Shown: piece after piece, positions 52,227 through 61,821 of the stretch
Numbering within the stretch: the stretch's first letter is position 1
How the letters are laid out: the number at the start of each line of letters is the position of its first letter
NCBI GenBank assembly: GCA_900315395.1
Contig: OMZC01000063.1
Coordinates: 1-64,000 of the forward strand
Reading direction: 5' to 3'
DNA from: an uncultured Gammaproteobacteria bacterium
GTDB taxonomy: Bacteria; Pseudomonadota; Gammaproteobacteria; Enterobacterales; Succinivibrionaceae
Length of the DNA: 64,000 nucleotides
Translations under genes and position numbers: made by a program
Notes under the pieces: model-generated
Told to the model about the DNA's origin: nothing
Database searches by the model: none
Seen by the model: the letters and a program-made list of their open reading frames with translations, nothing else

Positions 52227-52246
52227 GCATATATTCTCGCGGTCTC
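52208..52246 (-). terminator. Terminator at the S10/spc boundary
   Basis: GAGACCGC (52217-52224) and GCGGTCTC (52239-52246) form an 8-bp GC-rich stem with a 14-nt loop; on the minus strand it is followed by A and eight U. It separates rpsQ, the last S10 gene, from rplN. Confidence 0.8.
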
Positions 52247-52262
52247 TCTCATTTGTTAGAGA

Positions 52263-52532
52263 TTAGGCGTTCTGAGCCTTCTCGATCACGCTAACTAGTT
52301 TCCAAGAAATAGTCTTAGCAACTGGCTTGCATTCACAAATCTCAACAATATCACCTACGTGAGCAGCGTTCTCAACGTCTGATACGTGGAACTTGGTAGT
52401 ACGAGTAATAATCTTACCGTATACTGGATGAGCAATACGGCGCTCTACTGCTACTACACAAGCTTTCTGCATCTTATCGCTTACAACGCGACCGCGAAGA
52501 GAGCGAGCTACTTTTGCATTTTGTTCTGACAT
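52263..52532 (-). CDS. rpsQ: 30S ribosomal protein S17
   Basis: 16S rRNA-binding protein. The 89-residue product has [20 protein letters not shown] and the C-terminal [20 protein letters not shown]. It is the last gene of the S10 operon. Confidence 0.97.
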   Translation of the reverse strand: MSEQNAKVARSLRGRVVSDKMQKACVVAVERRIAHPVYGKIITRTTKFHVSDVENAAHVGDIVEICECKPVAKTISWKLVSVIEKAQNA

Positions 52533-52544
52533 TTAACTCTACCT

Positions 52545-52748
52545 CTACTTTGCGCTCTCTGAGTTTAATTTCTCAGAAAGGATTGTGTTAATACGTGCGA
52601 TATCGCGACGTACCTTACGAACGTTATCAGTCTGCTGTAACTGACCAGTCTTTAACTGAAAACGTAGGTTGAACTGCTCGCGCTGAAGATTTGAGAGTTC
52701 AGTCTTTAAGTCTTCAACTGACTTATTGCGTAAATCGTTTGCTTGCAT
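52545..52748 (-). CDS. rpmC: 50S ribosomal protein L29
   Basis: Tunnel-exit protein that helps dock SRP and trigger factor. The 67-residue product has [20 protein letters not shown] and [13 protein letters not shown]. Its start overlaps the rplP stop by one base, so it is translationally coupled. Confidence 0.96.
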   Translation of the reverse strand: MQANDLRNKSVEDLKTELSNLQREQFNLRFQLKTGQLQQTDNVRKVRRDIARINTILSEKLNSESAK

Positions 52749-53161
52749 TAGATCACCTGCTTACGAACGAAGGTGGTAGTTACAGATAATTTTGCTGAAG
52801 CAAGACGGAAAGCCTCACGAGCAACTTCTTCACTAATGCCACCGATTTCGAAAAGTACACGACCAGGCTGAATTGGAGCAACCCAGTACTCAACAGTACC
52901 TTTACCTTTACCCATACGAACACCAAGAGCTTTCTGAGTGATTGGCTTGTCTGGGAACACACGGATCCAAACTTTACCTTCACGCTTCATCTCACGAGTG
53001 AACGCACGACGTGCAGCTTCGATCTCACGAGCAGTAATCTGACCGCGAGATGTAGCCTTAAGACCAAACTCACCGAAAGATACGATTGAGCCAGCGTATG
53101 CTAAGCCTTCATTACGACCTTTCTGAGTCTTACGATATTTTGTACGTTTAGGTTGTAACAC
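52748..53161 (-). CDS. rplP: 50S ribosomal protein L16
   Basis: Protein near the peptidyl-transferase centre and A-site tRNA. The 137-residue product starts [20 protein letters not shown] and has [20 protein letters not shown]. The start codon is GTG, 14 bp after the rpsC stop. Confidence 0.97.
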   Translation of the reverse strand: MLQPKRTKYRKTQKGRNEGLAYAGSIVSFGEFGLKATSRGQITAREIEAARRAFTREMKREGKVWIRVFPDKPITQKALGVRMGKGKGTVEYWVAPIQPGRVLFEIGGISEEVAREAFRLASAKLSVTTTFVRKQVI

Positions 53162-53175
53162 TTATACTTCCTCCG

Positions 53176-53961
53176 TTACTCAGCAGCCTTTGAAGCTGGA
53201 GCTTCTTCGGTCTTCTTAGCACCGCGACGGCCACGGCCATTGCGAGCCTGGTTGTCATCACGACGGCCACGACGACCTGCTGGAGCAGCTGCATTGTTAC
53301 GGTCTTCGGTCTCTTCCTGAGTTAAAGGTAAACCACCTAAAACTTCACCCTTGAAGATCCAAACCTTAACACCGATTACACCATAGGTTGTTACTGCTTC
53401 TGATAAAGCGTAGTCGATATCAGCACGTAGTGTGTGTAGAGGTACACGACCTTCACGTAACCACTCTGAACGAGCGATTTCAGCACCACCTAAACGGCCT
53501 GATACTTCAACCTTGATACCCTTAGCACCAGCACGCATAGCGTTCTGAATTGCTTTCTTCATAGCGCGACGGAACATTACACGGCGCTCTAACTGAGAAG
53601 CAATAGAATCTGCTACTAACTTAGCGTCTAAATCAGGCTTGCGAATCTCGCTGATATTAACCTGAGCTGGAACACCTGCGATTGCAGAGATCTTCTGACG
53701 TAACTTCTCAACATCCTCACCCTTCTTACCGATTACGATACCAGGACGAGCGGTGCAGATTGTTACACGAATGCTCTTTGCAGGACGATCAATAACGATC
53801 TTTGATACAGATGCGTTCTTTAACTCGTTGGTTAAATACTTACGAACTGCAGAGTCGCTCTTGATGTTAGCAGGGAAATTTGCAGTAGATGCATACCAAA
53901 CAGATGAGTATGGTCTAGTGATACCAAGTCTGATTCCGTTTGGATTAATTTTCTGACCCAT
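53176..53961 (-). CDS. rpsC: 30S ribosomal protein S3
   Basis: mRNA entry-channel protein. The 261-residue product begins [20 protein letters not shown], has a KH domain ([16 protein letters not shown]) and the C-terminal [22 protein letters not shown] basic Arg/Gly/Asn-rich tail of about 30 residues is extra relative to E. coli S3 (233). Confidence 0.97.
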   Translation of the reverse strand: MGQKINPNGIRLGITRPYSSVWYASTANFPANIKSDSAVRKYLTNELKNASVSKIVIDRPAKSIRVTICTARPGIVIGKKGEDVEKLRQKISAIAGVPAQVNISEIRKPDLDAKLVADSIASQLERRVMFRRAMKKAIQNAMRAGAKGIKVEVSGRLGGAEIARSEWLREGRVPLHTLRADIDYALSEAVTTYGVIGVKVWIFKGEVLGGLPLTQEETEDRNNAAAPAGRRGRRDDNQARNGRGRRGAKKTEEAPASKAAE

Positions 53962-53963
53962 GA

Positions 53964-54305
53964 TTACTCCCTAACGCTATCTGCTACAACAACAGTGATA
54001 TGAGAAGTACGCTTTACAATGCGATCTGCACGGCCTTTTGCACGTGGCATGATACGCTTTAGTGAAGGACCCTCATCAACCATGATCTTAGCAACAACTA
54101 AATCGTCGATGTCTAAAGACTGGTTGTGCTCTGCATTAGCAATTGCTGAGAGCAGTACTTTACGGATAATAGCAGCAGCCTTACGTGGGCTGAACTGTAA
54201 TAAATCCAAAGCTTTCTGAACAGGTAAACCGCGAACTTGATCAGCGACCAAGCGAGTTCTCTGTGCAGAAGAACGAGCATAACGGTGTATTGCTTTAACT
54301 TCCAT
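53964..54305 (-). CDS. rplV: 50S ribosomal protein L22
   Basis: Exit-tunnel protein; its loop lines the macrolide site. I start at [13 protein letters not shown] (54305, 113 residues; E. coli 110) because GGAG lies nine bases upstream; the longer frame uses a TTG inside that signal. The conserved [20 protein letters not shown] closes the protein. Confidence 0.96.
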   Translation of the reverse strand: MEVKAIHRYARSSAQRTRLVADQVRGLPVQKALDLLQFSPRKAAAIIRKVLLSAIANAEHNQSLDIDDLVVAKIMVDEGPSLKRIMPRAKGRADRIVKRTSHITVVVADSVRE

Positions 54306-54320
54306 TACATTAAACTCCAA

Positions 54321-54596
54321 TTAGGCCTTAGCATCAGTTGCTACGGTGTGACCCTTAAAGGTACGAGTAGGTGCAAACTCACCTAACTTGTGACCAACCA
54401 TTTCGTCTGAAACGAATACAGGTACGTGCTGACGACCGTTATGAACAGCGATGGTCATTCCAATCATCTGTGGAATGATAACTGAACGGCGTGACCAGGT
54501 CTTGATTGGCTTCTTATCGCCAGTCTGCTGGACCTGCAGTACCTTCTTTAGTAAGGACGCATCAATAAATGGACCTTTCTTTAAAGAACGTGGCAT
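54321..54596 (-). CDS. rpsS: 30S ribosomal protein S19
   Basis: Head protein contacting S13. The 91-residue product starts [19 protein letters not shown] and has [20 protein letters not shown] and [18 protein letters not shown]. Confidence 0.97.
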   Translation of the reverse strand: MPRSLKKGPFIDASLLKKVLQVQQTGDKKPIKTWSRRSVIIPQMIGMTIAVHNGRQHVPVFVSDEMVGHKLGEFAPTRTFKGHTVATDAKA

Positions 54597-54616
54597 GTTA
54601 TATCCTCGCTAATCGA

Positions 54617-55432
54617 TTAACGGTGATGAACAATGTACTTATCAGTACGCTTGTTCTTACGTGTCTTGTAACCCTTACATGGAGTACCCCATGGAGAACG
54701 TGGCTGAATGCCCTTGTTACGGCCCTCACCACCACCATGTGGGTGATCGATAGGGTTCATTGACATACCACGAACTGTAGGACGTACACCGCGCCAACGC
54801 TTAGCACCTGCTTTACCTAACTGAGCTAACATGTGCTCGCCGTTACCAATCTCACCGATTGTTGCACGACCGTCAGCTAAAACTTTACGCATTTCGCCTG
54901 AACGCATACGTAAGGTTACATAAGCACCTTCACGAGCAACTAATTCACAGTAGCAACCAGCTGAACGAGCAAATACTGCACCAGCACCAGGGTTTAACTC
55001 AACTGCGTGAATTGTTGTACCAAGAGGGATATTGCGCATTGGTAATGCATTACCTACTTTGATAGGAGCATCTGAACCAGATACTACAACGTCGCCTTCC
55101 TTTAAGCCCTTAGGAGCTAAGATATAGCTACGAACACCATCAGCATAGCAAACTAATGCAATGTGAGCTGAACGGTTTGGATCGTACTCAAGACGCTCTA
55201 CGCGTGCCTCGATACCATCCTTCTGACGCTTAAAGTCAACTAAACGATAACGCTGCTTGTGACCACCACCAATGTGACGGGTTGAAATGTGACCATAGTT
55301 GTCACGACCACCAGTCTTACGCTTCTCTGCTGTTAGAGAACGCTCTGGACCACCTTTCCATAAGCCAGGTGTCTTAATCTGTACGACATGACGACGGGCT
55401 GCGGAGGTTGGCTTTGCCTTAATGATTGCCAT
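54617..55432 (-). CDS. rplB: 50S ribosomal protein L2
   Basis: Central 23S rRNA-binding protein needed for peptidyl transfer. The 271-residue product has [20 protein letters not shown] and the conserved C-terminal [20 protein letters not shown]. Its start overlaps the rplW stop by one base. Confidence 0.98.
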   Translation of the reverse strand: MAIIKAKPTSAARRHVVQIKTPGLWKGGPERSLTAEKRKTGGRDNYGHISTRHIGGGHKQRYRLVDFKRQKDGIEARVERLEYDPNRSAHIALVCYADGVRSYILAPKGLKEGDVVVSGSDAPIKVGNALPMRNIPLGTTIHAVELNPGAGAVFARSAGCYCELVAREGAYVTLRMRSGEMRKVLADGRATIGEIGNGEHMLAQLGKAGAKRWRGVRPTVRGMSMNPIDHPHGGGEGRNKGIQPRSPWGTPCKGYKTRKNKRTDKYIVHHR

Positions 55433-55752
55433 TACTTGCTCTCCTTGTTAGTCTGCTGTGAGGCATCCTCAATGTCTAACTGAGTACCCTCAGGAAGAGT
55501 AACATAAGCCTTTTTCCAATCAGAACGCTTGCCAAAACCACGAGCTGTACGACGTACTTTGCCCTGGAAATTAAGGGTGCGAACAGCTTCAACTTTAACG
55601 TTGAATAAAGTCTCAACTGCAGCCTTGATTTCGTCCTTAGTTGCGTCCTTTAATACCTTGAATACTAAAGTATTCTTATCCTGCTGTGCAGCTGAGCTCT
55701 TCTCAGAGATTACAGGTGCGCGTAAGATATTCATTAAACGTGCTTCTGACAT
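55432..55752 (-). CDS. rplW: 50S ribosomal protein L23
   Basis: Tunnel-exit docking site for trigger factor and SRP. The 106-residue product has [20 protein letters not shown] and [19 protein letters not shown]. It overlaps rplD and rplB by single bases. Confidence 0.97.
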   Translation of the reverse strand: MSEARLMNILRAPVISEKSSAAQQDKNTLVFKVLKDATKDEIKAAVETLFNVKVEAVRTLNFQGKVRRTARGFGKRSDWKKAYVTLPEGTQLDIEDASQQTNKESK

Positions 55753-56363
55753 TATTTCAGCAACTCCTCTACTTTCTTAACAGCTGCAGAAGTAATTAAA
55801 ACTTTGTCAAAGCCTACTAGGTTTACTGGGTTGAACTCAGCAGTACCTGGCTGACAAACTTCTACTCTGTATAGATTACGAGATGCTAAGAATAAATTCT
55901 CTTCGAAAGCATCAGTAACGATTAGAACCTGCTTTAAGCCTAAGTCCTTTAATTTTGCAACTAATGACTTGGTCTTGTGGTCTTTAACTTTGAAGTCGTC
56001 AACTACAACTAAGCGGTCCTGACGAACTAACTCTGATAAGATGCTGCTCATAGCAACGCGATACATCTTACGGTTAACTTTCTGGGTCCAATCCTGTGGC
56101 TTTGCAGCGAAGATGGTACCACCTGCACGCCATAATGGTGAACGGGTTGAACCAGCACGTGCACGACCTGTGCCCTTCTGACGGAAAGGCTTCTTACCGC
56201 CACCTGATACCTCAGAACGAGTCTTCTGAGCTTTAGTACCGGCGCGTGCAGTGCTCAGGTATGAAACTACTACCTGGTGCACTAATGGCTCATTAAACTC
56301 ACGGCCAAAGGTGCTCTCTGACACTTCTAGCTGCTTGTCTGCGCCAACTAACTTTAATTCCAT
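55752..56363 (-). CDS. rplD: 50S ribosomal protein L4
   Basis: Large-subunit protein and, in E. coli, repressor of the S10 operon through its leader. The 203-residue product (E. coli 201) has the tunnel loop [20 protein letters not shown] and the C-terminal [20 protein letters not shown]. Confidence 0.97.
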   Translation of the reverse strand: MELKLVGADKQLEVSESTFGREFNEPLVHQVVVSYLSTARAGTKAQKTRSEVSGGGKKPFRQKGTGRARAGSTRSPLWRAGGTIFAAKPQDWTQKVNRKMYRVAMSSILSELVRQDRLVVVDDFKVKDHKTKSLVAKLKDLGLKQVLIVTDAFEENLFLASRNLYRVEVCQPGTAEFNPVNLVGFDKVLITSAAVKKVEELLK

Positions 56364-56380
56364 GATCCTATTACCTCGGG

Positions 56381-57019
56381 TTAAGCTTTAAGACTTGGCC
56401 TTACAATTACATCCCCGTTATTAGCACCTGGAACAGCGCCCTTTACGAGAAGTAAGTTACGTTCTGCGTCAATGCGAACTAAGTCAAGGCCCAATACTGT
56501 AACCTTCTCAGAACCCATATGACCAACCATCTTCTTGCCCTTGAAAACTCTACCTGGGGTCTGATTCTGACCAGTAGAACCTGGGACACGATGTGAACGT
56601 GAGTTACCGTGGGTATAATCCTGATGTAAGAAGTGGTAACGCTTGATGGTACCTGCTGTACCCTTACCTTTTGACTGGCCGGTTACATCTACTTTCTTAA
56701 CGTCCTGGAATGCGTCTACTTTGATTTCGTCGCCAACTTTATATGAAGCTAGCTCTTCATCATTTAAACGGAACTCCCATAAGCCACGGCCTGCTTGAAC
56801 ACCGGACTTTGCGAAGTGACCAATTTCTGCCTTGGTCATGCGACTTGCTTTGCGCTCACCAGTAGTAACCTGAATTGCGGTATAACCATCATTCTCAAGA
56901 TTCTTTAACTGGGTTACGCGGTTTGCTTCTACCTGGATGACTGTTACTGGAACAGATTTGCCGTTCTCGTTGAAAACACGGGTCATACCAAGCTTGCGGC
57001 CAATTAAACCGATTGACAT
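56381..57019 (-). CDS. rplC: 50S ribosomal protein L3
   Basis: Protein reaching toward the peptidyl-transferase centre. The 212-residue product starts [20 protein letters not shown] and has [20 protein letters not shown], including the Gln methylated by PrmB in E. coli, and [10 protein letters not shown]. Confidence 0.97.
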   Translation of the reverse strand: MSIGLIGRKLGMTRVFNENGKSVPVTVIQVEANRVTQLKNLENDGYTAIQVTTGERKASRMTKAEIGHFAKSGVQAGRGLWEFRLNDEELASYKVGDEIKVDAFQDVKKVDVTGQSKGKGTAGTIKRYHFLHQDYTHGNSRSHRVPGSTGQNQTPGRVFKGKKMVGHMGSEKVTVLGLDLVRIDAERNLLLVKGAVPGANNGDVIVRPSLKA

Positions 57020-57034
57020 TGTATTATTCCCCTA

Positions 57035-57524
<490 letters not shown>

Positions 57525-57530
57525 GCAATT

Positions 57531-57558
57531 ATTATACACAAATTTTGAAGAAGTACAA
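57531..57558 (-). promoter_or_regulatory. Promoter of the S10 operon
   Basis: On the minus strand TTGTAC (57558-57553), 16 bp, and a perfect TATAAT (57536-57531), between the phosphoethanolamine-transferase-like gene and rpsJ. Confidence 0.6.
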
Positions 57559-57568
57559 CTTTTTTTTG

Positions 57569-59461
57569 CTATTTTTCGTACTCGGTAACGTGTTTTTTAC
57601 CGTACATAGTCATAACTGAATTTTTATCTAAGTCGTACTTATCAGATGCTATATCTAATTTAAGATTAAAGTTAGGTGCACCTTCAATTCTTAAAAGAGA
57701 AACCATCAATTCATACAAAAGATCATTTGACCAATAGTTATCGCTATTAGCTTTTAAGTTAGTGTAAATATTCTTACATCTATTAATATAGTTATCTGAA
57801 AAATAAACTACTGCAGGTATTCTTAGCATCTGAGCATTAACATTTACAGGATCATGTCCACCTACGATATGAGGATCTTCACCATGGTCTGACAAGTACA
57901 CCATTCCCATAAAACTGCTGTATGATTTTGCTTTCTTGTAGATTTCTGACACTATATGATCTGTATATAGCACAGTGTCATCATAGTAGTCATTATTCTC
58001 ATCGTCACCTTTGAACACCTTGTATTCTGAAGGTAAACGCTTTTCATATTTCTGATGAGATCCCATTAGATGAATAACAATAAAGTTGTTCTTTTTAGGA
58101 TCGATTTTAGGGAAACGGTTTAACAACTCCTCATCAAAGAAGACGCCTTCCATCTTAGCAGAGCCATTAGTCCAGATTTCCTTATCAGCAGTTGAAGCTA
58201 CAACAGTAATTGGAGTTTCATAAACACCAAACTTTCTTTGATTTGATAGCCAGTATGTTGTGTATCCAGCAGCCTTTGCTATTTCCATAATAGAAAAAGC
58301 ATCAACAGTCTCAATTGAAGAATACTGATTTGCTTGAGTTAAAGCATAAGAAAGTACTTGAACAGTCTGTGGCCATGAAGCATAGGCATTTTTAAATAAA
58401 ACTGTATTTAAAGACTCACTCTCTTTACTTAAATTAGGAGTGTTGTCTCGATTAAAGCCATATACTCCCATTCTGTCACGAGTTTCTGACTCACCTATGA
58501 CAAGAACAAATAAATTGCCATCAGCATTTAAATTGTTATCTAACTTTAATGAGGTTAGTGTCTTCAGTTTCTCAAGTCTTGCACCCTTTTGCTTTTTATA
58601 AGCATCAAAGTTATCTAACTGTCTTGAGGTAACTTTAACTACTGCATATGGAAGGTAGTCCATTCTAGGCAGAGCAAGAAAAACAGATACTATCATTACA
58701 AATAAAGAGAATAGAGCAAACTGAAGCTTTGAGCTTTGTTTATCAGATTCAGCACTCTTAGATACAGCGCAAACTCTATTTAATAAGATGTAATTTACTG
58801 CAACGATAACTACTAGGATGACAAATGAAACAACCCACATAACATTAAAGTTGCTTACAAAAAACTCTTTACCCTCAGAGCCATTAGTTTGAGCTAAAGC
58901 CAGAATAATATCTGATGAGATCAATGAACCTGTTGCCACGTAGTAACAGATCATGAGTAATGGGAAGAACAGCCCAATAAACACTAAAACAAAATAGAGA
59001 ATAGATAATAAGTGCTTTGATAAGTTACTGCTTTTTAAACATGAGTTAGATGAACATGAGTAAGACGAACATGAATCAGTTGAACTAGTATTAGTTGAGC
59101 TTGATCTGTTTGTAATGCGGTTAAAAACAAACTTTATGCAAGCTAAAAGAGAAAAGACTACAAAAGAGAAGTCTACACCTTTTATAAAATCAAATAATGA
59201 GGTGTTTAAACTCAATGAAATAGAGAGAACATAAACACTCAAATAGGTTATTTCAAAAAATAAAAAGGCAATGATTAAGTTCTTGCTCTTGCAAAGGTGA
59301 AAACTAGACCACAAGCAAAATAGACCAAAGATAGAGTAAGTAGTAAAAGCTAACATACTCTGTAAAGATAAATCATTTACAAAATACAAAATGACAGTGA
59401 TAGCTAAAGCTAAAACAATGTAAGAGACTGATTTATAAAGATCTGAACTGGACTTAATCAT
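57569..59461 (-). CDS. Sulfatase-fold membrane protein, phosphoethanolamine transferase-like
   Basis: Probably modifies lipopolysaccharide or another surface glycan by transferring phosphoethanolamine in the periplasm. The 630-residue product has about six hydrophobic helices (residues 12-270) and a C-terminal alkaline-phosphatase-like domain. The nucleophile region reads LVIGESETRDRMGVYGFNRD (about 319-338), and metal ligands are expected in YLSDHGEDPHIVGGHDP. The organisation matches EptA/CptA/EptC relatives; the acceptor cannot be told. A Ser/Cys-rich insert (about 120-145) lies between helices and is encoded by a short tandem repeat. It is upstream of the S10 operon, where E. coli has the str operon. 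Confidence 0.8.
   Translation of the reverse strand: MIKSSSDLYKSVSYIVLALAITVILYFVNDLSLQSMLAFTTYSIFGLFCLWSSFHLCKSKNLIIAFLFFEITYLSVYVLSISLSLNTSLFDFIKGVDFSFVVFSLLACIKFVFNRITNRSSSTNTSSTDSCSSYSCSSNSCLKSSNLSKHLLSILYFVLVFIGLFFPLLMICYYVATGSLISSDIILALAQTNGSEGKEFFVSNFNVMWVVSFVILVVIVAVNYILLNRVCAVSKSAESDKQSSKLQFALFSLFVMIVSVFLALPRMDYLPYAVVKVTSRQLDNFDAYKKQKGARLEKLKTLTSLKLDNNLNADGNLFVLVIGESETRDRMGVYGFNRDNTPNLSKESESLNTVLFKNAYASWPQTVQVLSYALTQANQYSSIETVDAFSIMEIAKAAGYTTYWLSNQRKFGVYETPITVVASTADKEIWTNGSAKMEGVFFDEELLNRFPKIDPKKNNFIVIHLMGSHQKYEKRLPSEYKVFKGDDENNDYYDDTVLYTDHIVSEIYKKAKSYSSFMGMVYLSDHGEDPHIVGGHDPVNVNAQMLRIPAVVYFSDNYINRCKNIYTNLKANSDNYWSNDLLYELMVSLLRIEGAPNFNLKLDIASDKYDLDKNSVMTMYGKKHVTEYEK
59038..59085 (-). 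repeat. 15-bp tandem repeat inside the transferase gene
   Basis: Units starting AACATGA repeat with a 15-bp period about three times on the plus strand (AACATGAGTTAGATG, AACATGAGTAAGACG, AACATGAATCAGTTG). On the coding strand they give a five-residue period with Cys every fifth residue (SCSSYSCSSNSC). Confidence 0.8.
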
Positions 59462-59527
59462 AATGAATTATTCTTGCAAAAATTTTTGTATATAATACGA
59501 CATCTTAAGTCAAAGGTGCGATTTTCT

Positions 59528-60157
59528 ATGATTTTTGATTTTTCTCTTCCTGATAACTTTGCTAAAGATTCTCCTAAAAAAGATCTAGTATTGCCAGAAG
59601 GCGCAAATGGACTTGTGGTTCACTGCTGTTGCGCTCCATGTTCTACAAGCTTAGTTGAATGTCTTATCTTCAATAAGATTAAACCTCTAATGTTCTTCTA
59701 TAACCCAAATATCTACCCATTAGAAGAATATGAAAAAAGAAGAGATGAATGGGTTCACCTGTGCGAGCTTTTAGATCTCGAATATGTAATCGGAGACTAT
59801 GATTACAAAAGCTGGCAAGAAAAAGTAAAAGGTCTTGAGAATGAGCCTGAAAGAGGTAACCGCTGTTTAAAGTGTTTTACCCATAGACTTACTGTAACCG
59901 CTCTCTTTGCTAAAGAGCGCAATATCAACACCTTTACCACTACTCTTTGCACCTCAAGATGGAAGAGTAAAAAGCAAGTAGATACTGCAGGCTTTGCAGC
60001 TCAAGAAGCTGTTGACGACGTTAAATACTGGGATCAGGACTGGAGAAAGGAAGGTCTTGTAGGTCGCCGTTATGAACTTGTAAAAGAGATTAAGTTCTAC
60101 AATCAGCTGTACTGTGGATGCCAGTACAGCTTAAATAACACTAATTACAAGAAGTAA
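59528..60157 (+). CDS. queH: Epoxyqueuosine reductase QueH
   Basis: Last step of queuosine tRNA modification, the non-cobalamin alternative to QueG. The product from MIFDFSLPDN (209 residues) has HCCCAPCST (about 32-40), NRCLKCFTHRL and the C-terminal YCGCQYS, which supply the cysteines for the iron-sulfur cluster and redox pair. AAGGTG lies nine bases before this ATG; the frame runs back to 59474 without such a signal. It is divergent from the transferase gene and abuts pyrE tail to tail. Confidence 0.92.
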   Translation: MIFDFSLPDNFAKDSPKKDLVLPEGANGLVVHCCCAPCSTSLVECLIFNKIKPLMFFYNPNIYPLEEYEKRRDEWVHLCELLDLEYVIGDYDYKSWQEKVKGLENEPERGNRCLKCFTHRLTVTALFAKERNINTFTTTLCTSRWKSKKQVDTAGFAAQEAVDDVKYWDQDWRKEGLVGRRYELVKEIKFYNQLYCGCQYSLNNTNYKK

Positions 60158-60799
60158 TTAAGCACCATACTGCTTGCGATACTCAAGCATTGCAGGAATG
60201 TGCTCTTTTAACTTGTCGTCATTTTCGATGTACTTTAATAAGTCATCGAAAGTAACAATAGAAATGATTTTAATACCAATCTGCTCTTCAGCTTCTGCAA
60301 TGGCACTCTTCTGACCTTTGCCTTTTTCCATTCTGTTTAAAGCAATTAAAGCTGCTTTAAAGTGAGCACCGTTAGCTTTAATGATTTCTTCAGACTCGCG
60401 AATTGCAGTACCAGCTGTAATTACATCATCAATTAAAAGGATGTCACCCTTTAAAGGAGCTCCTACAAGATTACCGCCTTCACCGTGATCTTTCTTCTCT
60501 TTACGGTTAAAGCACCAAGGTACATTCTTGTTATGATCTTTTGCTAAAGCCATAGCAGTAGCACATGCTAGAGGAATACCTTTGTATGCAGGTCCAAATA
60601 AAACGTCAAAACTAATCTTTGCATCTACTAGAGCATGTGCATAGCACTCACCTAAAGTTGCAAGATCAGCACCTGTATTAAAACCACCTGCATTAAAGAA
60701 ATATGGACTGGTACGACCTGACTTTAAAACAAAGCTACCAAATTTTAATACACCTTTACTTAAAGCTAATTCAATAAACTTACGCTGATATTCCTGCAT
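60158..60799 (-). CDS. pyrE: Orotate phosphoribosyltransferase
   Basis: Converts orotate and PRPP to OMP in pyrimidine synthesis. The 213-residue product has [12 protein letters not shown] (about 27-38), the flexible-loop [13 protein letters not shown] and the PRPP motif [14 protein letters not shown] (about 120-133). Its stop codon is immediately next to the queH stop on the other strand, with no space for a terminator between them. Confidence 0.97.
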   Translation of the reverse strand: MQEYQRKFIELALSKGVLKFGSFVLKSGRTSPYFFNAGGFNTGADLATLGECYAHALVDAKISFDVLFGPAYKGIPLACATAMALAKDHNKNVPWCFNRKEKKDHGEGGNLVGAPLKGDILLIDDVITAGTAIRESEEIIKANGAHFKAALIALNRMEKGKGQKSAIAEAEEQIGIKIISIVTFDDLLKYIENDDKLKEHIPAMLEYRKQYGA

Positions 60800-60905
60800 A
60801 ACTACCTCTAAAATTTTTTTGTAAATTTTACCTTATACTTTCTGCACTGTGAATACAAAAATATACTTCATTCCTTGTTATACTGATTTAAAAAAAGGAG
60901 ATTAT

Positions 60906-61769
60906 ATGGAGCCTATTTTCAGCATGACAGGTTCTGCAAATGTCATCAAAAGCAATGATATTGCAGATCTTAATATTGACATCACCTCTGTAAACGGTAG
61001 ATTTTTAGAAGTTAACTTCAAAATGCCTGACTCTTTAAGACATCTTGACGCAAATCTAAGAGAGCTCTTTCAAAATCACCTGAAAAGAGGAAAGATAGAC
61101 TGCTATATCACCTTGTCAGAGAACCTCAAAAGTTCACTAAAAGTAGATGAGACTGCGCTAAAACAGCTTTCTTATGCTATAAAAACCATTGAAAGTAATA
61201 TCAATGGTGCCACTACAAATGCCCTTGAAGTATTAAACTATCCTGGCATCCTAGTCCAAGATGAAAAAGTACAGGCTACGATTGATGCTCTTGTTATCAA
61301 CAGTTTAGATACAGCCATCAATAAGCTAGTAACAGCAAGAGAGCATGAAGGCGAGAAATTAAAACTAGCTATTGAATCAAGACTTGTAAGCATTGAAGAA
61401 CAACTTGTAACAGTAGAAAAGTCTTTAAACGAATTAGTTCTAAAAGAAAGAGAAAAAATCAAAGCTAAAATTGCTGAGTTTGCTGTTGATGTTGATCCTA
61501 CTCGTATCGAACAGGAAGTTACCCTTGCAGCACAAAAAGCTGATGTAAGAGAAGAATACGATAGACTAAAATCTCACATTAAAGAGGTTAGAAACATTCT
61601 AAAAGCAGGTGGCATTTGCGGTAAGAGACTTGATTTTATGATGCAGGAATTTAACCGTGAAGCTAACACTTTAGCTTCTAAAGCATCATCTTTGGATATC
61701 ACCAAAGTTGCTGTAGAGCTAAAGGTTCTGATTGAACAAATGAGAGAACAGGTTCAAAACATCGAATAA
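60906..61769 (+). CDS. yicC: YicC/YloC-family protein (endoribonuclease-like)
   Basis: Member of a widespread family linked to RNA decay. The product from MEPIFSMTGSA (287 residues) has the family start SMTGSANV and VNGRFLEVNFKMPDSLR, a long coiled-coil middle, and the C-terminal KRLDFMMQEFNREANTLASK and VVELKVLIEQMREQVQN-type end. AGGAG lies five bases before the ATG at 60906; the frame runs back to 60849. It is divergent from pyrE, its neighbour in E. coli too. Confidence 0.93.
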   Translation: MEPIFSMTGSANVIKSNDIADLNIDITSVNGRFLEVNFKMPDSLRHLDANLRELFQNHLKRGKIDCYITLSENLKSSLKVDETALKQLSYAIKTIESNINGATTNALEVLNYPGILVQDEKVQATIDALVINSLDTAINKLVTAREHEGEKLKLAIESRLVSIEEQLVTVEKSLNELVLKEREKIKAKIAEFAVDVDPTRIEQEVTLAAQKADVREEYDRLKSHIKEVRNILKAGGICGKRLDFMMQEFNREANTLASKASSLDITKVAVELKVLIEQMREQVQNIE

Positions 61770-61821
61770 CAGATCTTCCTCTGTCCGCTCTTAACAACTT
61801 CTACAAAATTATCAACATCTA

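Noticed and set aside
54569..54763. Plus-strand frame at the rplB/rpsS boundary
   Set aside because: It is antisense to two ribosomal protein genes, hydrophobic by chance, and has no sign of coding.
58490..58500. Loss of the transferase nucleophile (GESE in place of GETA)
   Set aside because: Ser or Thr is accepted at the third position in CptA-like relatives; the Glu that follows aligns with a variable position, so I cannot claim a dead active site.
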